Shown here: piece by piece, positions 29,406 to 37,757 of the stretch
Layout of the letters: the number at the start of each line of letters is the position of its first letter
Position numbering within the stretch: the first letter of the stretch is position 1
Origin: Nocardioides cavernae
GTDB taxonomy: Bacteria > Actinomycetota > Actinomycetes > Propionibacteriales > Nocardioidaceae
Direction: 5' to 3'
Assembly: GCF_016907475.1 (NCBI RefSeq)
Contig: NZ_JAFBCA010000001.1
Location: 496,001 to 560,000 of the forward strand
DNA: 64,000 nucleotides
Position numbers and translations under genes: made by a program
Notes under the pieces: generated by a model
Database searches by the model: none
What the model was told of the DNA's origin: nothing
Seen by the model: only the letters and a program-made list of their open reading frames with translations

Positions 29406-29494
29406 TCGAAGCGCTCCGGGAAGATCAGGGCCGCGAGGACGTAGAGCGCGATGAGGACCACCGCGACCACGAGCAGGCTGCTGGAGAGGGACAT
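29402..29494 (-). CDS. kdpF: KdpF, small membrane subunit of the K+ pump
   Basis: A 30-residue single-helix peptide, [18 protein letters not shown] and then [12 protein letters not shown]. The LIFPERF end is characteristic of KdpF. Its ATG at 29494 has GGAGGC directly upstream and its stop overlaps the kdpA start. It stabilises the KdpABC complex in E. coli. It is too short for most gene callers. Confidence 0.93.
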   Translation of the reverse strand: MSLSSSLLVVAVVLIALYVLAALIFPERFE

Positions 29495-29530
29495 GCCTCC
29501 AACCTCAGCCTGCGCCGGGCTCCCGTGGCC

Positions 29531-29563
29531 GGTCTTGACGCCGTCTTAGCGGTCCTTGATGCC
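29531..29563 (-). promoter_or_regulatory. Candidate kdp promoter/KdpE-binding direct repeat
   Basis: On the minus strand GGCATCAAGGACC (29563-29551) and GGCGTCAAGACC (29542-29531) form a direct repeat 21 bases apart, ending 36 bases before kdpF; CTAAGAC lies between them. Two turns of helix is the spacing expected for a tandem-binding OmpR-family regulator, so KdpE binding is inferred. The site has not been compared with known KdpE boxes. Confidence 0.4.
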
Positions 29564-29581
29564 CACTTGTCGTGCCCGGGC

Positions 29582-30562
29582 CTACTCGGCGACGGGAGGG
29601 CGCGCCGACTTGCGCAGTCGTCGTGCGAGATGCGCGCGGCGCGCCGACGCGCGCGCCCAGACCGTCTGCTGGAAGGCGAGGGTCGCCCAGCCGGCGACGG
29701 CCATGCCGGACAGGTTGAGCACGAGCTGCAGGGTGCTGCCCCATATCTCGTGCGCGACCCCGAAGGCGAGCCCGAGTGCGATGTTGCCGGCGGCGGGCAC
29801 GGTGGTGACGGAGACGAAGACGCCCGAGAGGCCTCCGACCTTGGCGGAGGTGAGGGACAGGACACCCGCTGCTCCGGCAATGACGGCGACGATGAAGGAC
29901 CACTTGTCGGGGGTGTAGATGAAGGCGGTGCCGGGCCGCGGGCCGGTGACGTCGTCCTCCACCACCCAGCCGAGAGCACGTGTGGCCAGCGCCGCCAGCG
30001 CGGTGAGGAGGATCCCGACCAGGAACCCGACAGCCAGCGTCCGGGTCGCTCGAGCCATGAGGTACCCCCTGCGTCGCACCAGCGCGAGGCCCAGTGCGGC
30101 GACGGCGATGAACTCGGGCCCGAGGATCATCGCTCCGATGACGAGGATCTGGGAGTCGAGCACGATGGCGATGCTGGCCAGCGACGTGGCGAGGGTCATG
30201 AACGAGAGATAGGTCCAGTTGAGCTCGGACTCCTCGTAGGCGCGTTGGGTGACGTCCGCCCAGACCACGGCGTCGGCGCTGCTTCCCGGCGTGCGGCGCT
30301 CGGCGTCGAGTCCCGAGCTGGACAGCCACGTGCCCACCGGTTCGATGTGCACGCTCCCGGTGTGCTGCACGCCGAGGTCCCGCAGCCCGTCGATCAGCTC
30401 GTTGGCACCCTCGCGGGCCACATCGGCCAGGACCAGGTCGCCGGGGGGCTGGATCGAGGCGTGCGGGACGAGGGCCACTCCGCTGACCGCCGGGGACTGC
30501 TCGAGCATCTCGACGACGCGACTGGTGAGGTCGGACGGGGTCGTCATCCGTAGGTGCAGCAT
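29582..30562 (-). CDS. DUF389 family membrane protein
   Basis: A 326-residue protein: a soluble N-terminal domain of about 115 residues (ACT-like folds occur in this family) and about six membrane helices from residue 120 on. The family motifs TYLSFMTLATSLASIAIVLD, LVIGAMILGPEFIAVAALG and SFIVAVIAGAAGVLSLTSAK are present. Function unknown. ATG 30562 has CAGACT six bases upstream, a weaker leaderless box. It is upstream of, and on the same strand as, the kdp operon but separated by 87 bases that contain the kdp promoter. Confidence 0.88.
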   Translation of the reverse strand: MLHLRMTTPSDLTSRVVEMLEQSPAVSGVALVPHASIQPPGDLVLADVAREGANELIDGLRDLGVQHTGSVHIEPVGTWLSSSGLDAERRTPGSSADAVVWADVTQRAYEESELNWTYLSFMTLATSLASIAIVLDSQILVIGAMILGPEFIAVAALGLALVRRRGYLMARATRTLAVGFLVGILLTALAALATRALGWVVEDDVTGPRPGTAFIYTPDKWSFIVAVIAGAAGVLSLTSAKVGGLSGVFVSVTTVPAAGNIALGLAFGVAHEIWGSTLQLVLNLSGMAVAGWATLAFQQTVWARASARRAHLARRLRKSARPPVAE

Positions 30563-30618
30563 GGTCCCAGTCTGAGCCTCCTCGGGCACCGAGGCAGCGA
30601 GGATCGGGCGGCGCGCCC

Positions 30619-31011
30619 TCAGGGGCGGGCGTGCTCGATGGCCTCGTCCTCCTCGGGCGAGAGCTGCTGCTCGCACGACCAGGAGGAGATGGACTTGGCG
30701 TAGGTGCGGGCCTCGCTCCGACCGTGGATCGACGTCAGGACGACCCCGTGACCCGCGTCGTCGAGCACGGCCAGGCTCCAGCTGAGGTGCCCCCCGACGT
30801 CGCCGAACGCGTCGTAGCGCACGACCGAGAGGTGCCGCAGCGAGTCGGCGCTCTCCGCCTTGAGGGCCGCGACCTCCTGCCGCAGGCCGTGCACGTCCTC
30901 CGGGAGCGCGTCGACCCCCTCGCCGCCGGTGCGTGTCGTCGTACGACGGAGGGCGAGCGCGGCGAGCGCGCAGGCGACGGCAGCGAGGACGATGGCGACC
31001 ACAGCGAGCAT
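30619..31011 (-). CDS. DUF4446 family protein
   Basis: A 130-residue protein with an N-terminal membrane helix (LAVVAIVLAAVACALAALAL), a short coiled coil (LRQEVAALKAESADSL), and the DUF4446 core VVRYDAFGDVGGHLSWSL / GVVLTSIHGRSEARTYAKSI. Function unknown; it is a frequent neighbour of pheA and serS in actinobacteria in my experience. ATG 31011 has TAGGGT (31023-31018) six bases upstream. It is divergent from pheA with 69 bases between starts. Confidence 0.88.
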   Translation of the reverse strand: MLAVVAIVLAAVACALAALALRRTTTRTGGEGVDALPEDVHGLRQEVAALKAESADSLRHLSVVRYDAFGDVGGHLSWSLAVLDDAGHGVVLTSIHGRSEARTYAKSISSWSCEQQLSPEEDEAIEHARP

Positions 31012-31080
31012 GCGCTGACCCTATGTTCGGGGGGCGGTCACGGCCCGTCGGACACGGCCGGAGGTGACACACTCGCCGAC

Positions 31081-31917
31081 GTGACCCGACGCATCGCCTA
31101 CCAGGGAGAGCCCGGAGCCAACTCCCACCTGGTGTGCCAGCAGGCCTACCCAGACTGGGAGCCGCTGCCGTGCGCGTCGTTCGAGGATGCCTTCGCGGCC
31201 GTCGAGAGCGGCGAGGCCGACCTGGCGATGATCCCGATCGACAACTCGATCGCCGGGCGGGTGGCCGACATCCACCACTTCCTGCCGACGTCCGACCTGC
31301 ACATCGTGGGCGAGCGGTTCCTGCGCATCCAGTTCTCCCTGATGGCGCTGCCGGAGGCGAGCATCGAGTCGCTGCGCACCGTGCACAGCCACGTCCACGC
31401 CCTCGGCCAGTGCCGCGGCGTGATCCGCGAGCTCGGCCTGACGCCCGTCGTGGCGGGCGACACCGCGGGGGCCGCCCGCGAGGTCGCGGAGTCCGGCGAC
31501 CCGACGCAGGCGGCGATCGCCCCGCCGCTGGCCGCCGAGATCTACGGCCTGCAGGTGCTGCGCGAGGAGATCGAGGACGAGGACCACAACACCACCCGCT
31601 TCGTGGTGCTGTCCCGCGACTTCGAGCAGGCTCCCGCGGGCAACGGCCCCGTCGTGACGACGTTCATCTTCAACGTGCGCAACCTCCCCGCCGCGCTCTA
31701 CAAGGCGCTCGGCGGCTTCGCGACCAACGGCGTCAACATGACCAAGCTGGAGAGCTACATGGTCGGCGGGCACTTCACCGCCACCCAGTTCCTCGCCGAG
31801 GTCGACGGCCACCCCGACGACCCCGCCGTGCGCAACGCGCTGGAGGAGCTGGCGTTCTTCACCACCGAGGTGAAGGTCCTCGGCGTCTACCCCGCCGACC
31901 CCTTCCGGGCCGACTGA
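31081..31917 (+). CDS. pheA: Prephenate dehydratase
   Basis: A 278-residue enzyme that converts prephenate to phenylpyruvate in phenylalanine synthesis. The N-terminus shows the substrate-binding YQGEPGANSHLVCQQAYP; the catalytic TTRF motif appears in DHNTTRFVVLSR; the C-terminal ACT domain (from about residue 195) contains NLPAALYKALGGFATNGVNMTKLESY, with the ESRP-type Phe-binding site changed to ESYM. GTG 31081 has CACACT seven bases upstream. Confidence 0.95.
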   Translation: MTRRIAYQGEPGANSHLVCQQAYPDWEPLPCASFEDAFAAVESGEADLAMIPIDNSIAGRVADIHHFLPTSDLHIVGERFLRIQFSLMALPEASIESLRTVHSHVHALGQCRGVIRELGLTPVVAGDTAGAAREVAESGDPTQAAIAPPLAAEIYGLQVLREEIEDEDHNTTRFVVLSRDFEQAPAGNGPVVTTFIFNVRNLPAALYKALGGFATNGVNMTKLESYMVGGHFTATQFLAEVDGHPDDPAVRNALEELAFFTTEVKVLGVYPADPFRAD

Positions 31918-31950
31918 GCGGCTGCCTTTGGTGACTGCGACACTCACCCG

Positions 31951-32556
31951 GTGATCGATCCCCTCGTCGTGGCCCTCGCCTTCGGCGCCATCTTCGTCGT
32001 CGAGCTCCCCGACAAGACCTTCATCGCCACCCTGGTGATGTCGACCAAGATGCGGCCGCTCTTCGTCTGGATCGGCGTCGGGCTGGCCTTCCTGGCCCAG
32101 ACGGCCGTCGCGGTCGGCATCGGCAAGGCCGCCTCGTTCCTGCCCGAGCAGCTGATCCACACGGTCGCCGCGCTGATGTTCGTGATCGGCGCGATCATCC
32201 TCTTCCGCGCCGCGCGCACCGCCGACGCCGACGAGGGCGCCCAGGAGGACGAGTTCGCCGCCAAGGCCGACTCCGCCGCCCACGGCTTCAAGGTCGTCGT
32301 GACCTCCTTCCTCGTCCTCTTCGCCGCCGAGTGGGGCGACCTGTCGCAGCTGCTGACCATCTCCCTCGTCGCCAAGTACGACGACCCGGTGTCCGTGTTC
32401 CTCGGCGCCTGGGGCGCGCTGCTGGCCGTCTCCGGCCTGGCGGTCATCGTCGGCCGGCTGCTGCTCCAGCGGGTCAGGCTCTCGGTCCTGCACTACGTGG
32501 GTGCGGCCGTGTGCGTGTTCATGGCAGCCTTGACGGTGTGGGAGATGACGCGCTGA
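31951..32556 (+). CDS. GDT1/TMEM165 (UPF0016) family cation transporter
   Basis: A 201-residue, six-helix protein with two inverted repeats. The family signature E-x-G-D-(K/R)-(T/S) is seen as VVELPDKTFIATL in the first half (Pro replacing Gly) and AAEWGDLSQLLTI in the second. Characterised members transport Mn2+ or Ca2+ out of the cytosol. Start GTG 31951 has GACACT six bases upstream. Only 33 bases separate it from pheA, so no riboswitch fits there, unlike the TerC gene at 41.4 kb. Confidence 0.9.
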   Translation: MIDPLVVALAFGAIFVVELPDKTFIATLVMSTKMRPLFVWIGVGLAFLAQTAVAVGIGKAASFLPEQLIHTVAALMFVIGAIILFRAARTADADEGAQEDEFAAKADSAAHGFKVVVTSFLVLFAAEWGDLSQLLTISLVAKYDDPVSVFLGAWGALLAVSGLAVIVGRLLLQRVRLSVLHYVGAAVCVFMAALTVWEMTR

Positions 32557-33683
32557 GCGGCCCTCTGGTCGCGGCTGTCCGGGACCGTTTCGTCGCCGTC
32601 AACGGCGACCACCCGATGACCGACGAGGACGACGCCTACGTCCGGGAGCACTTCGTCGAGGCCACGCCCGCGGCGATGGAGCAGATGCTGGCCGGTCGCC
32701 TCCCGCTGCCGTCGTACGTCCTCTCCGACGGCACGCCGATGGTGCCCGCCGCGTACGGCGAGCTCGCCGAGGTCGCCGGTGGGGTCGACCGGCTGCACGA
32801 CTGGTTCGCCGCCTTCTGGCCGGACGACCCGGCCACCGCCGAGGACGAGTGGGGCCACTACCTCTCGGGGCGGTACGTCTGCCTCAAGGAGGTCTCGCCG
32901 ATCCGGATCCGGATGAAGACCACGCGCGTCGCCGAGGCGTCGGCCGCGGTCGAGGTCCTGTGCCGCGACCCGCACGACCCGATCGGGCGCGGCCTGCTCG
33001 GCCAGGCCGTCGACGGCGTGCTGGCCGTGCCGGGCCTCGACTCCCTCCTGCTGCCGATGACGACGTACGACCGGCTGCGCTTCGGCGGGCCGACGGTGCG
33101 CGAGACCTGGGTCGACGGACCGCGCGCGGAGTTCCTCACGCCCGTCGCACCCGGCTGGCCCTTGCGCACCGAACGGCTGCTGCTGCGCCCGTTCCGGGCC
33201 GGCGACGAGGCCGCTCTCACCGAGGCCTGGGCCGACGAGGCTTACACCAGCATGCTGCTCAGCGGCACCATGAACGAAGCCGAGGTCGCGGAGATGGTGC
33301 GCCGGCGCACCCAGCCGGGCGACGGGCACTTCGTCGGGCTGGTGGTCGAGCACGGCGGCGAGGTCGTCGGCGACTCGGTCCTCATCCTCCAGGGCACCGG
33401 CCTCAGCGAGGGCGAGATCGGGTGGACGATCCTCCCCCAGCACGCCGGTCGCGGCTACGCCACCGAGGCCGCGCGGGCCGTGCTCCGCCTCGGCTTCGAG
33501 CACTACGGGCTGCGCCGCATCGTGGCCAACCTCGACGCCCGCAACGACCGCTCCGCCGCCCTCTGCGAGCGCCTCGGGATGCGCCGCGAGGTGCACCGGC
33601 TCAGCGACTTCTGGTCCAAGGGCCGGTGGACCGACTCCTACGAGTACGCCCTTCTCCGCGAGGAGTGGCGCGGGCAGTCCTGA
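32538..33683 (+). CDS. DUF6058-GNAT acetyltransferase fusion
   Basis: A 381-residue two-domain protein. Residues about 1-200 resemble DUF6058 (DRFVAVNGDHPMTDEDDAYVREHFVEA, then YLSGRYVCLKEVSP). Residues about 210-380 form a RimJ-type GNAT acetyltransferase starting WPLRTERLLLRPFRAGDE, with the acetyl-CoA site IGWTILPQHAGRGYATEAARA and VANLDARNDRSAALCERLGM. Substrate unknown. GTG 32538 overlaps the end of the GDT1 gene by 19 bases; ATG 32616 (MTDEDD) is a shorter alternative. Confidence 0.82.
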   Translation: MGDDALSGPLVAAVRDRFVAVNGDHPMTDEDDAYVREHFVEATPAAMEQMLAGRLPLPSYVLSDGTPMVPAAYGELAEVAGGVDRLHDWFAAFWPDDPATAEDEWGHYLSGRYVCLKEVSPIRIRMKTTRVAEASAAVEVLCRDPHDPIGRGLLGQAVDGVLAVPGLDSLLLPMTTYDRLRFGGPTVRETWVDGPRAEFLTPVAPGWPLRTERLLLRPFRAGDEAALTEAWADEAYTSMLLSGTMNEAEVAEMVRRRTQPGDGHFVGLVVEHGGEVVGDSVLILQGTGLSEGEIGWTILPQHAGRGYATEAARAVLRLGFEHYGLRRIVANLDARNDRSAALCERLGMRREVHRLSDFWSKGRWTDSYEYALLREEWRGQS

Positions 33684-33685
33684 CC

Positions 33686-33703
33686 CGCCGCACGTGCGGC
33701 GGT
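33686..33703. terminator. 18-bp perfect palindrome directly after a stop codon
   Basis: CCGCCGCACGTGCGGCGG begins three bases after the stop of the GNAT fusion gene. The identical 18-mer occurs at 8550-8567 between convergent genes. Position suggests termination; no T-run follows. Confidence 0.45.
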
Positions 33704-33723
33704 TGACCGAGCCCCCGACGCCA

Positions 33724-33784
33724 CACGTGTCCGAGATGTTGCCCCCGGGGCCGCGTCGGGAGGGCAACAACCCGGACACGTGTA
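33724..33784. repeat. Imperfect inverted repeat flanking the DUF559 gene, left copy
   Basis: Arms at 33724-33745 and 33763-33784 pair at about 20 of 22 positions; the left arm reads ACACGTGTCCGAGATGTTGC. The arms match those of a second hairpin at 34789-34852, so all four arms share the consensus ACACGTGTCCGNGAWGTTGC. Together they bracket one gene. It may be a terminator family or a repeated extragenic element. Confidence 0.75.
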
Positions 33785-33848
33785 CGCGCTCCGGGCGGGC
33801 TGTGGAGGACGACCGACGCCGAAGCGCCAGGTCGCCGACGCTGGACCC

Positions 33849-34775
33849 ATGGCTTTCGACCCGCAGCAACCGTTCGTCCGCGCCGACGGTCTCGAGCACG
33901 GCCTCACCCAGAAGATCATGCGAGGCCCTGGCTACCGCCAGCTCTTCCGCAACGTCCTGGTCTCGGCGGCGACCCCGCCGACCGCACTCCAGCGCGTACG
34001 AGGCGCCATGGCGCTGCAGCGCGCCGACGCGTGGGCCAGCCACGTGTCCGCCGCGCGCGTGAAGGGCGTGCCGATCCCAACGATCGCCGACGAGCACGTG
34101 AGCGTCGCCCACCAGAAGCTCCGTCGGCACCACGCCGGCATCCGCGCCCATGTCGGAGACCCCAGCGGAGTCGTCGTCGAGCGCGGGATCCGCGTGTCCG
34201 GCGACGTGCCCATGTTCATCGAGCTCGGCGGACAGCTGGGACTCGTCGACCTCGTCGTGGTCGGTGACTGGTTGGTGCGCTGGCGTGGCCTGACGCCCGA
34301 GCAACTCGTCGATGCCTGCCGCTCCAGCCGCCACCGCGACTCGCGCAAGGCGCTGGCGGCCGCGCGGCTCGTACGCCGCAGCGTCGACTCCCCCATGGAG
34401 ACGCGTCTGCGCCTGCTGCTCGTGCTGGCCGGACTGCCGGAGCCCGAGGTCAACCTCCTGATCCGCGACGAGCTGGGTGAGGTGGTTCGCCGGTACGACC
34501 TCTGCTACCCGCTCGTGCGGGTGGCGGTCGAGTACGACGGCCGCCTGCACGTGGAGGTCGTCGCACGGTGGGAGGACGACCTCGAGCGGCGCGCGGACAT
34601 GGACGACGACGACTGGCGGCTCTTGGTGGTGACCGGGTCGGGCATCTACAAGGACCCGCTGCGCACGTTGCGTCGGGTGCACCGTGTGCTTCTGGCGCGC
34701 GGCATGCCCGGTGTCCCAGCGCTGCTGAGTGACGACTGGCGGCCCCACTTCCCCGGCCACGCCGACGCCGCGTGA
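33849..34775 (+). CDS. DUF559-type nuclease-fold protein (AbiEi-like N-terminus possible)
   Basis: A 308-residue protein. The C-terminal third has the PD-(D/E)XK pattern of DUF559/Vsr-like proteins: [38 protein letters not shown], then [22 protein letters not shown]. The N-terminal 180 residues resemble the AbiEi antitoxin-type region often fused to this fold in actinobacteria ([23 protein letters not shown]). Function unknown; no toxin partner adjoins. ATG 33849 has GACGCT six bases upstream. The gene is framed by two related hairpins, about 65 bases before and 14 bases after it, which hints at a transferable cassette. Confidence 0.78.
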   Translation: MAFDPQQPFVRADGLEHGLTQKIMRGPGYRQLFRNVLVSAATPPTALQRVRGAMALQRADAWASHVSAARVKGVPIPTIADEHVSVAHQKLRRHHAGIRAHVGDPSGVVVERGIRVSGDVPMFIELGGQLGLVDLVVVGDWLVRWRGLTPEQLVDACRSSRHRDSRKALAAARLVRRSVDSPMETRLRLLLVLAGLPEPEVNLLIRDELGEVVRRYDLCYPLVRVAVEYDGRLHVEVVARWEDDLERRADMDDDDWRLLVVTGSGIYKDPLRTLRRVHRVLLARGMPGVPALLSDDWRPHFPGHADAA

Positions 34776-34788
34776 CGGCGTACACCTC

Positions 34789-34852
34789 CACACATGTCCG
34801 AGAAGTTGCCCCACCGTCGTCGATTCTGGGGCAACTTCGCGGACACGTGTGG
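34789..34852. repeat. Imperfect inverted repeat flanking the DUF559 gene, right copy
   Basis: Left arm CCACACATGTCCGAGAAGTT (continuing GCCCCA, from 34789) pairs with 34827-34852 with two mismatches over about 26 bases; loop about 13 bases. The arms are the same family as the hairpin at 33724-33784. It lies between the DUF559 gene and arginine deiminase and could terminate the first. Confidence 0.78.
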
Positions 34853-34881
34853 CGCCCGGAGCGAGCGCTAGAGTCCCGCCT

Positions 34882-36108
34882 ATGGTCACCACCCCTCACG
34901 GAGCCGACAGCGAGGTCGGCCGCCTGGCCACCGTCATGCTCCACCGCCCCGGCAACGAGCTGAAGCGGCTCACGCCCCGCAACAACGACCGCCTGCTCTT
35001 CGACGGCATCCCGTGGGTCAGCCGGGCGCAGGAGGAGCACGACGCGTTCGCGGACACGCTGCGCAACCGTGGCGTGGAGGTGCTCTACCTGACCGAGCTG
35101 CTCACCGAGACGCTCGAGAGCGAGATGGCCCGCAACCACGCGATCACGAGCGCGCTGTCGGGGCTGCACCTCGGTGACACCATGCGGCGCTACCTCGCGC
35201 AGGCACTGCGCGACCTCTCGCCGGCCGAGCTGACCGACGTGCTGACCGCGGGCATCCGCAACGACGAGGTCAAGGGCGGGCACGGGCTGGTCACCAGCCT
35301 GCTCGACCCGCACGACTTCCTCATCGACCCGCTGCCCAACCTGCTCTTCACCCGCGACTCCAGCGTGTGGGTGCGCGACCGCGTGGCCGTCACCAGCCTC
35401 GCGATGCCGGCGCGCAAGCGCGAAACCCAGCTGACGGAGCTGATCTACACCGAGCACCCGCGCTTCGCCGGCACCCGCAAGATCCACGGCTGGCACAACG
35501 AGCACGTGGAGGGCGGCGACGTCCTGCTCCTGGCGCCGGGAGTGATCGCCGTCGGCGTCGGGGAGCGTACGACGCCCGCCGGCGTCGAGCGGCTCGCCCG
35601 CCAGGTCTTCCACGCCGACCTCGCCCACACCGTGCTCGCGGTGCCGATCGCCCAGGAGCGGGCGACGATGCACCTCGACACCGTCTGCACGATGGTCGAC
35701 GTCGACAAGGTCGTGATGTACCCCAACGTCGCCGACAACCTCCGCGCGGTGACGGTGACGCTCGACGACCCGGGCTCGGGCGAGTCCGACCTCACCCTGA
35801 GCGTCAGCGACTCCGAGCCCTTCCTCGTCGCCGCGGCCAAGGCGATGCAGATCGACACGCTCCACCAGATCGACACCGGCCTCGACCCGGTCACCGCCGA
35901 GCGCGAGCAGTGGGACGACGGCAACAACACCCTGGCCCTCGCGCCGCGGGTGGCGGTCGCCTACGAGCGCAACGACGAGACCAACGACCGGCTCGAGGAC
36001 GCCGGAATCGAGGTCGTCCGGATCGCCGGCTCCGAGCTGGGGTCGGGTCGTGGCGGCCCGCGCTGCATGAGCTGCCCGATCTCGCGCGAGCCGCTGCACG
36101 AGGACTGA
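34882..36108 (+). CDS. arcA: Arginine deiminase
   Basis: A 408-residue enzyme that hydrolyses arginine to citrulline and ammonia. Family motifs: [13 protein letters not shown], the substrate/catalytic region [10 protein letters not shown], the catalytic His in [12 protein letters not shown], and the nucleophile Cys398 in [12 protein letters not shown] at the C-terminus. ATG 34882 has TAGAGT (34869-34874) seven bases upstream, so it is leaderless. The usual partners arcB, arcC and arcD are absent, so a complete ATP-yielding pathway is not encoded here. Confidence 0.96.
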   Translation: MVTTPHGADSEVGRLATVMLHRPGNELKRLTPRNNDRLLFDGIPWVSRAQEEHDAFADTLRNRGVEVLYLTELLTETLESEMARNHAITSALSGLHLGDTMRRYLAQALRDLSPAELTDVLTAGIRNDEVKGGHGLVTSLLDPHDFLIDPLPNLLFTRDSSVWVRDRVAVTSLAMPARKRETQLTELIYTEHPRFAGTRKIHGWHNEHVEGGDVLLLAPGVIAVGVGERTTPAGVERLARQVFHADLAHTVLAVPIAQERATMHLDTVCTMVDVDKVVMYPNVADNLRAVTVTLDDPGSGESDLTLSVSDSEPFLVAAAKAMQIDTLHQIDTGLDPVTAEREQWDDGNNTLALAPRVAVAYERNDETNDRLEDAGIEVVRIAGSELGSGRGGPRCMSCPISREPLHED

Positions 36109-36198
36109 CCCGGGCCGGGGTGCCCCGCTCGGTGCACACCCGTTGACCGAATCCTCGGCAGAGGCATCACGTTCCCGCCCCTGGGTCGTTGAGGGGGC

Positions 36199-36573
36199 AT
36201 GACCGAATCGATCCTGGACGCCCTCGACCCCGCCGACGTCCGGCGGGTGCTCGCGGCGGGTCGCGCGCTGACGCTCCCGCAGGGCTGGTCGCCCATCGCC
36301 GAGAAGACCCCCGCCGACAAGGCGTACCTCATCACCGAGGGCGAGGTGTCGGTCCGCAAGGGCGGCGTCGAGATCGCCACCCTCGGCCCCGGGTCCGTCG
36401 TGGGCGAGGGCGCGATCGTCAACCGCACGCTCCGCTCGGCCACCGTCGTCGCGCTGACACCGCTCAAGGTCGTCCACTTCACCCGTGACACGATCGAGGA
36501 CCTCGTCGAGCAGGTCCCGTCCTTCGGCACCGCGCTCCGCGCCGCCGTGGCGGGGCGCCTCGAGGGAGGCTGA
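36199..36573 (+). CDS. Single-domain cyclic nucleotide-binding protein
   Basis: A 124-residue protein that is just one cNMP-binding domain. The phosphate-binding cassette is intact: Glu70 in VVGEGAIVN and Arg79 in TLRSATVVAL, the two residues that hold the cyclic phosphate and ribose. There is no DNA-binding helix or other output domain. ATG 36199 has GAGGGGG upstream. It ends five bases before the cyclase gene, so product and sensor are probably made together. Confidence 0.88.
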   Translation: MTESILDALDPADVRRVLAAGRALTLPQGWSPIAEKTPADKAYLITEGEVSVRKGGVEIATLGPGSVVGEGAIVNRTLRSATVVALTPLKVVHFTRDTIEDLVEQVPSFGTALRAAVAGRLEGG

Positions 36574-36578
36574 CCCGG

Positions 36579-37622
36579 GTGGGCCACGCCGAACCGGACG
36601 CCGGGCCCGACACCGTTCGAGCGCTCGGCGCATTCCTGCTGGGCGAGGAGCCGAGCCTGACCCGCGTCGAGGTCGCCGAGCGCGCCGGCGTGCCGCTCGA
36701 CCTCGCGGTCACGCTCTGGCACCAGCTCGGCTTCCCGCACCGTGCCGACGACGACGTCGCGTTCGTCGAGGGCGACGTGGAGGCGCTGCGCCTGTCGGCC
36801 GAGCTGGTCCAGATCGGGATCCTGCCGCCGGAGTCGCAGGCCGCGCTCGTCCGCACCTGGGGTCGCAGCTACGCCCGGCTCGCGGAGTGGCAGACCAGCC
36901 TGCTCGCGGGGCTGGCCGCCGACGGCGGCGACCCGGCCGACCCGGCAGCCGGGCTGGCCGGCCTCACCGGTCTCGCCGGCGACGTGCTCCCGCGCGTCGA
37001 GGCGCTGCAGAGCTATGTCTGGCGCCGGCACCTCGCCAGCGCGGCGGAGCACCTGCTCGACGACGCCAGCACCCTCACCGCCTCCGAGTCGCAGCTGTCG
37101 GTCTGCTTCGTCGACATCGTCGGCTACACCACCCAGAGCCGCAGCCTCGACGGCGCCGCGCTCGTGCAGTGGGTCGACGGCTTCGAGCAGGAGACCACCG
37201 CGCTCGTCGTCGACCACGGCGGGCAGGTCATCAAGACGATCGGCGACGAGGTCCTGTTCACCGTCGCCGACCCGGCCGCCGCCGTGGCGGTCGCGCTCGG
37301 GCTGGCCGCCCGGGGAGCCGACGAGGACGACCCCTTCCCGGCGGTGCGGGCCGGCATCGCCCACGGGGCCGTCGTACGACGCCTCGGCGACGTGTTCGGC
37401 TCGACGGTCAACGCCGCCTCCCGCCTGACCTCGGCCGCCCGACCCGGCAGCGTGCTGGTCGACGCGGGCGTCCACGAAGCGCTGGACAGCAAGGACGGCG
37501 AGGATGGCAGCGAGGACGACGGCGAGGCACCGTGGCGGTTCCGGCGCGCCCGCCGCATCTCGGCCAAGGGATTCACCCACCTCGAGGCCTGGCGCGTGAG
37601 GCCACGGGTGACGGGCACATGA
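36579..37622 (+). CDS. Class III adenylate/guanylate cyclase
   Basis: A 347-residue cytoplasmic cyclase. Residues 1-165 form a helical regulatory domain beginning with a helix-turn-helix-like LTRVEVAERAGVPLDLAVTLW, as in mycobacterial Rv1264/Rv2212. The catalytic domain has all canonical residues: metal Asp179 (FVDIVGYT) and Asp223 (IGDEVLF), purine-selecting Lys219 and Asp271, transition-state Asn278 and Arg282 (STVNAASRL). Lys/Asp selectivity indicates ATP, hence cAMP. Start GTG 36579 is five bases past the cNMP-binding gene's stop. A strong terminator follows at 37633. Confidence 0.93.
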   Translation: MGHAEPDAGPDTVRALGAFLLGEEPSLTRVEVAERAGVPLDLAVTLWHQLGFPHRADDDVAFVEGDVEALRLSAELVQIGILPPESQAALVRTWGRSYARLAEWQTSLLAGLAADGGDPADPAAGLAGLTGLAGDVLPRVEALQSYVWRRHLASAAEHLLDDASTLTASESQLSVCFVDIVGYTTQSRSLDGAALVQWVDGFEQETTALVVDHGGQVIKTIGDEVLFTVADPAAAVAVALGLAARGADEDDPFPAVRAGIAHGAVVRRLGDVFGSTVNAASRLTSAARPGSVLVDAGVHEALDSKDGEDGSEDDGEAPWRFRRARRISAKGFTHLEAWRVRPRVTGT

Positions 37623-37632
37623 AGACGTGAAA

Positions 37633-37672
37633 GCCCGGTCGTTGTTGACGGGGGAAACAACAACGACCGGGC
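37633..37672. terminator. Strong hairpin terminator after the cyclase gene
   Basis: GCCCGGTCGTTGTTG (37633-37647) pairs perfectly with CAACAACGACCGGGC (37658-37672), a 15-bp stem with a ten-base loop, ten bases after the cyclase stop. It is symmetrical, so it could also stop the convergent transcript from DUF5926. No U-tract follows. Confidence 0.8.
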
Positions 37673-37757
37673 AGAGACGAATCTACTCCGCCCAGAAGGG
37701 CGGGCACAACCGTTGAATCCGTTGTGTTCGAGCCGTGGTCAGATGGTGGACCGGGAC

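Noticed and set aside
34882..36108. A complete arginine deiminase pathway
   Set aside because: Ornithine carbamoyltransferase, carbamate kinase and the antiporter are not next to arcA.
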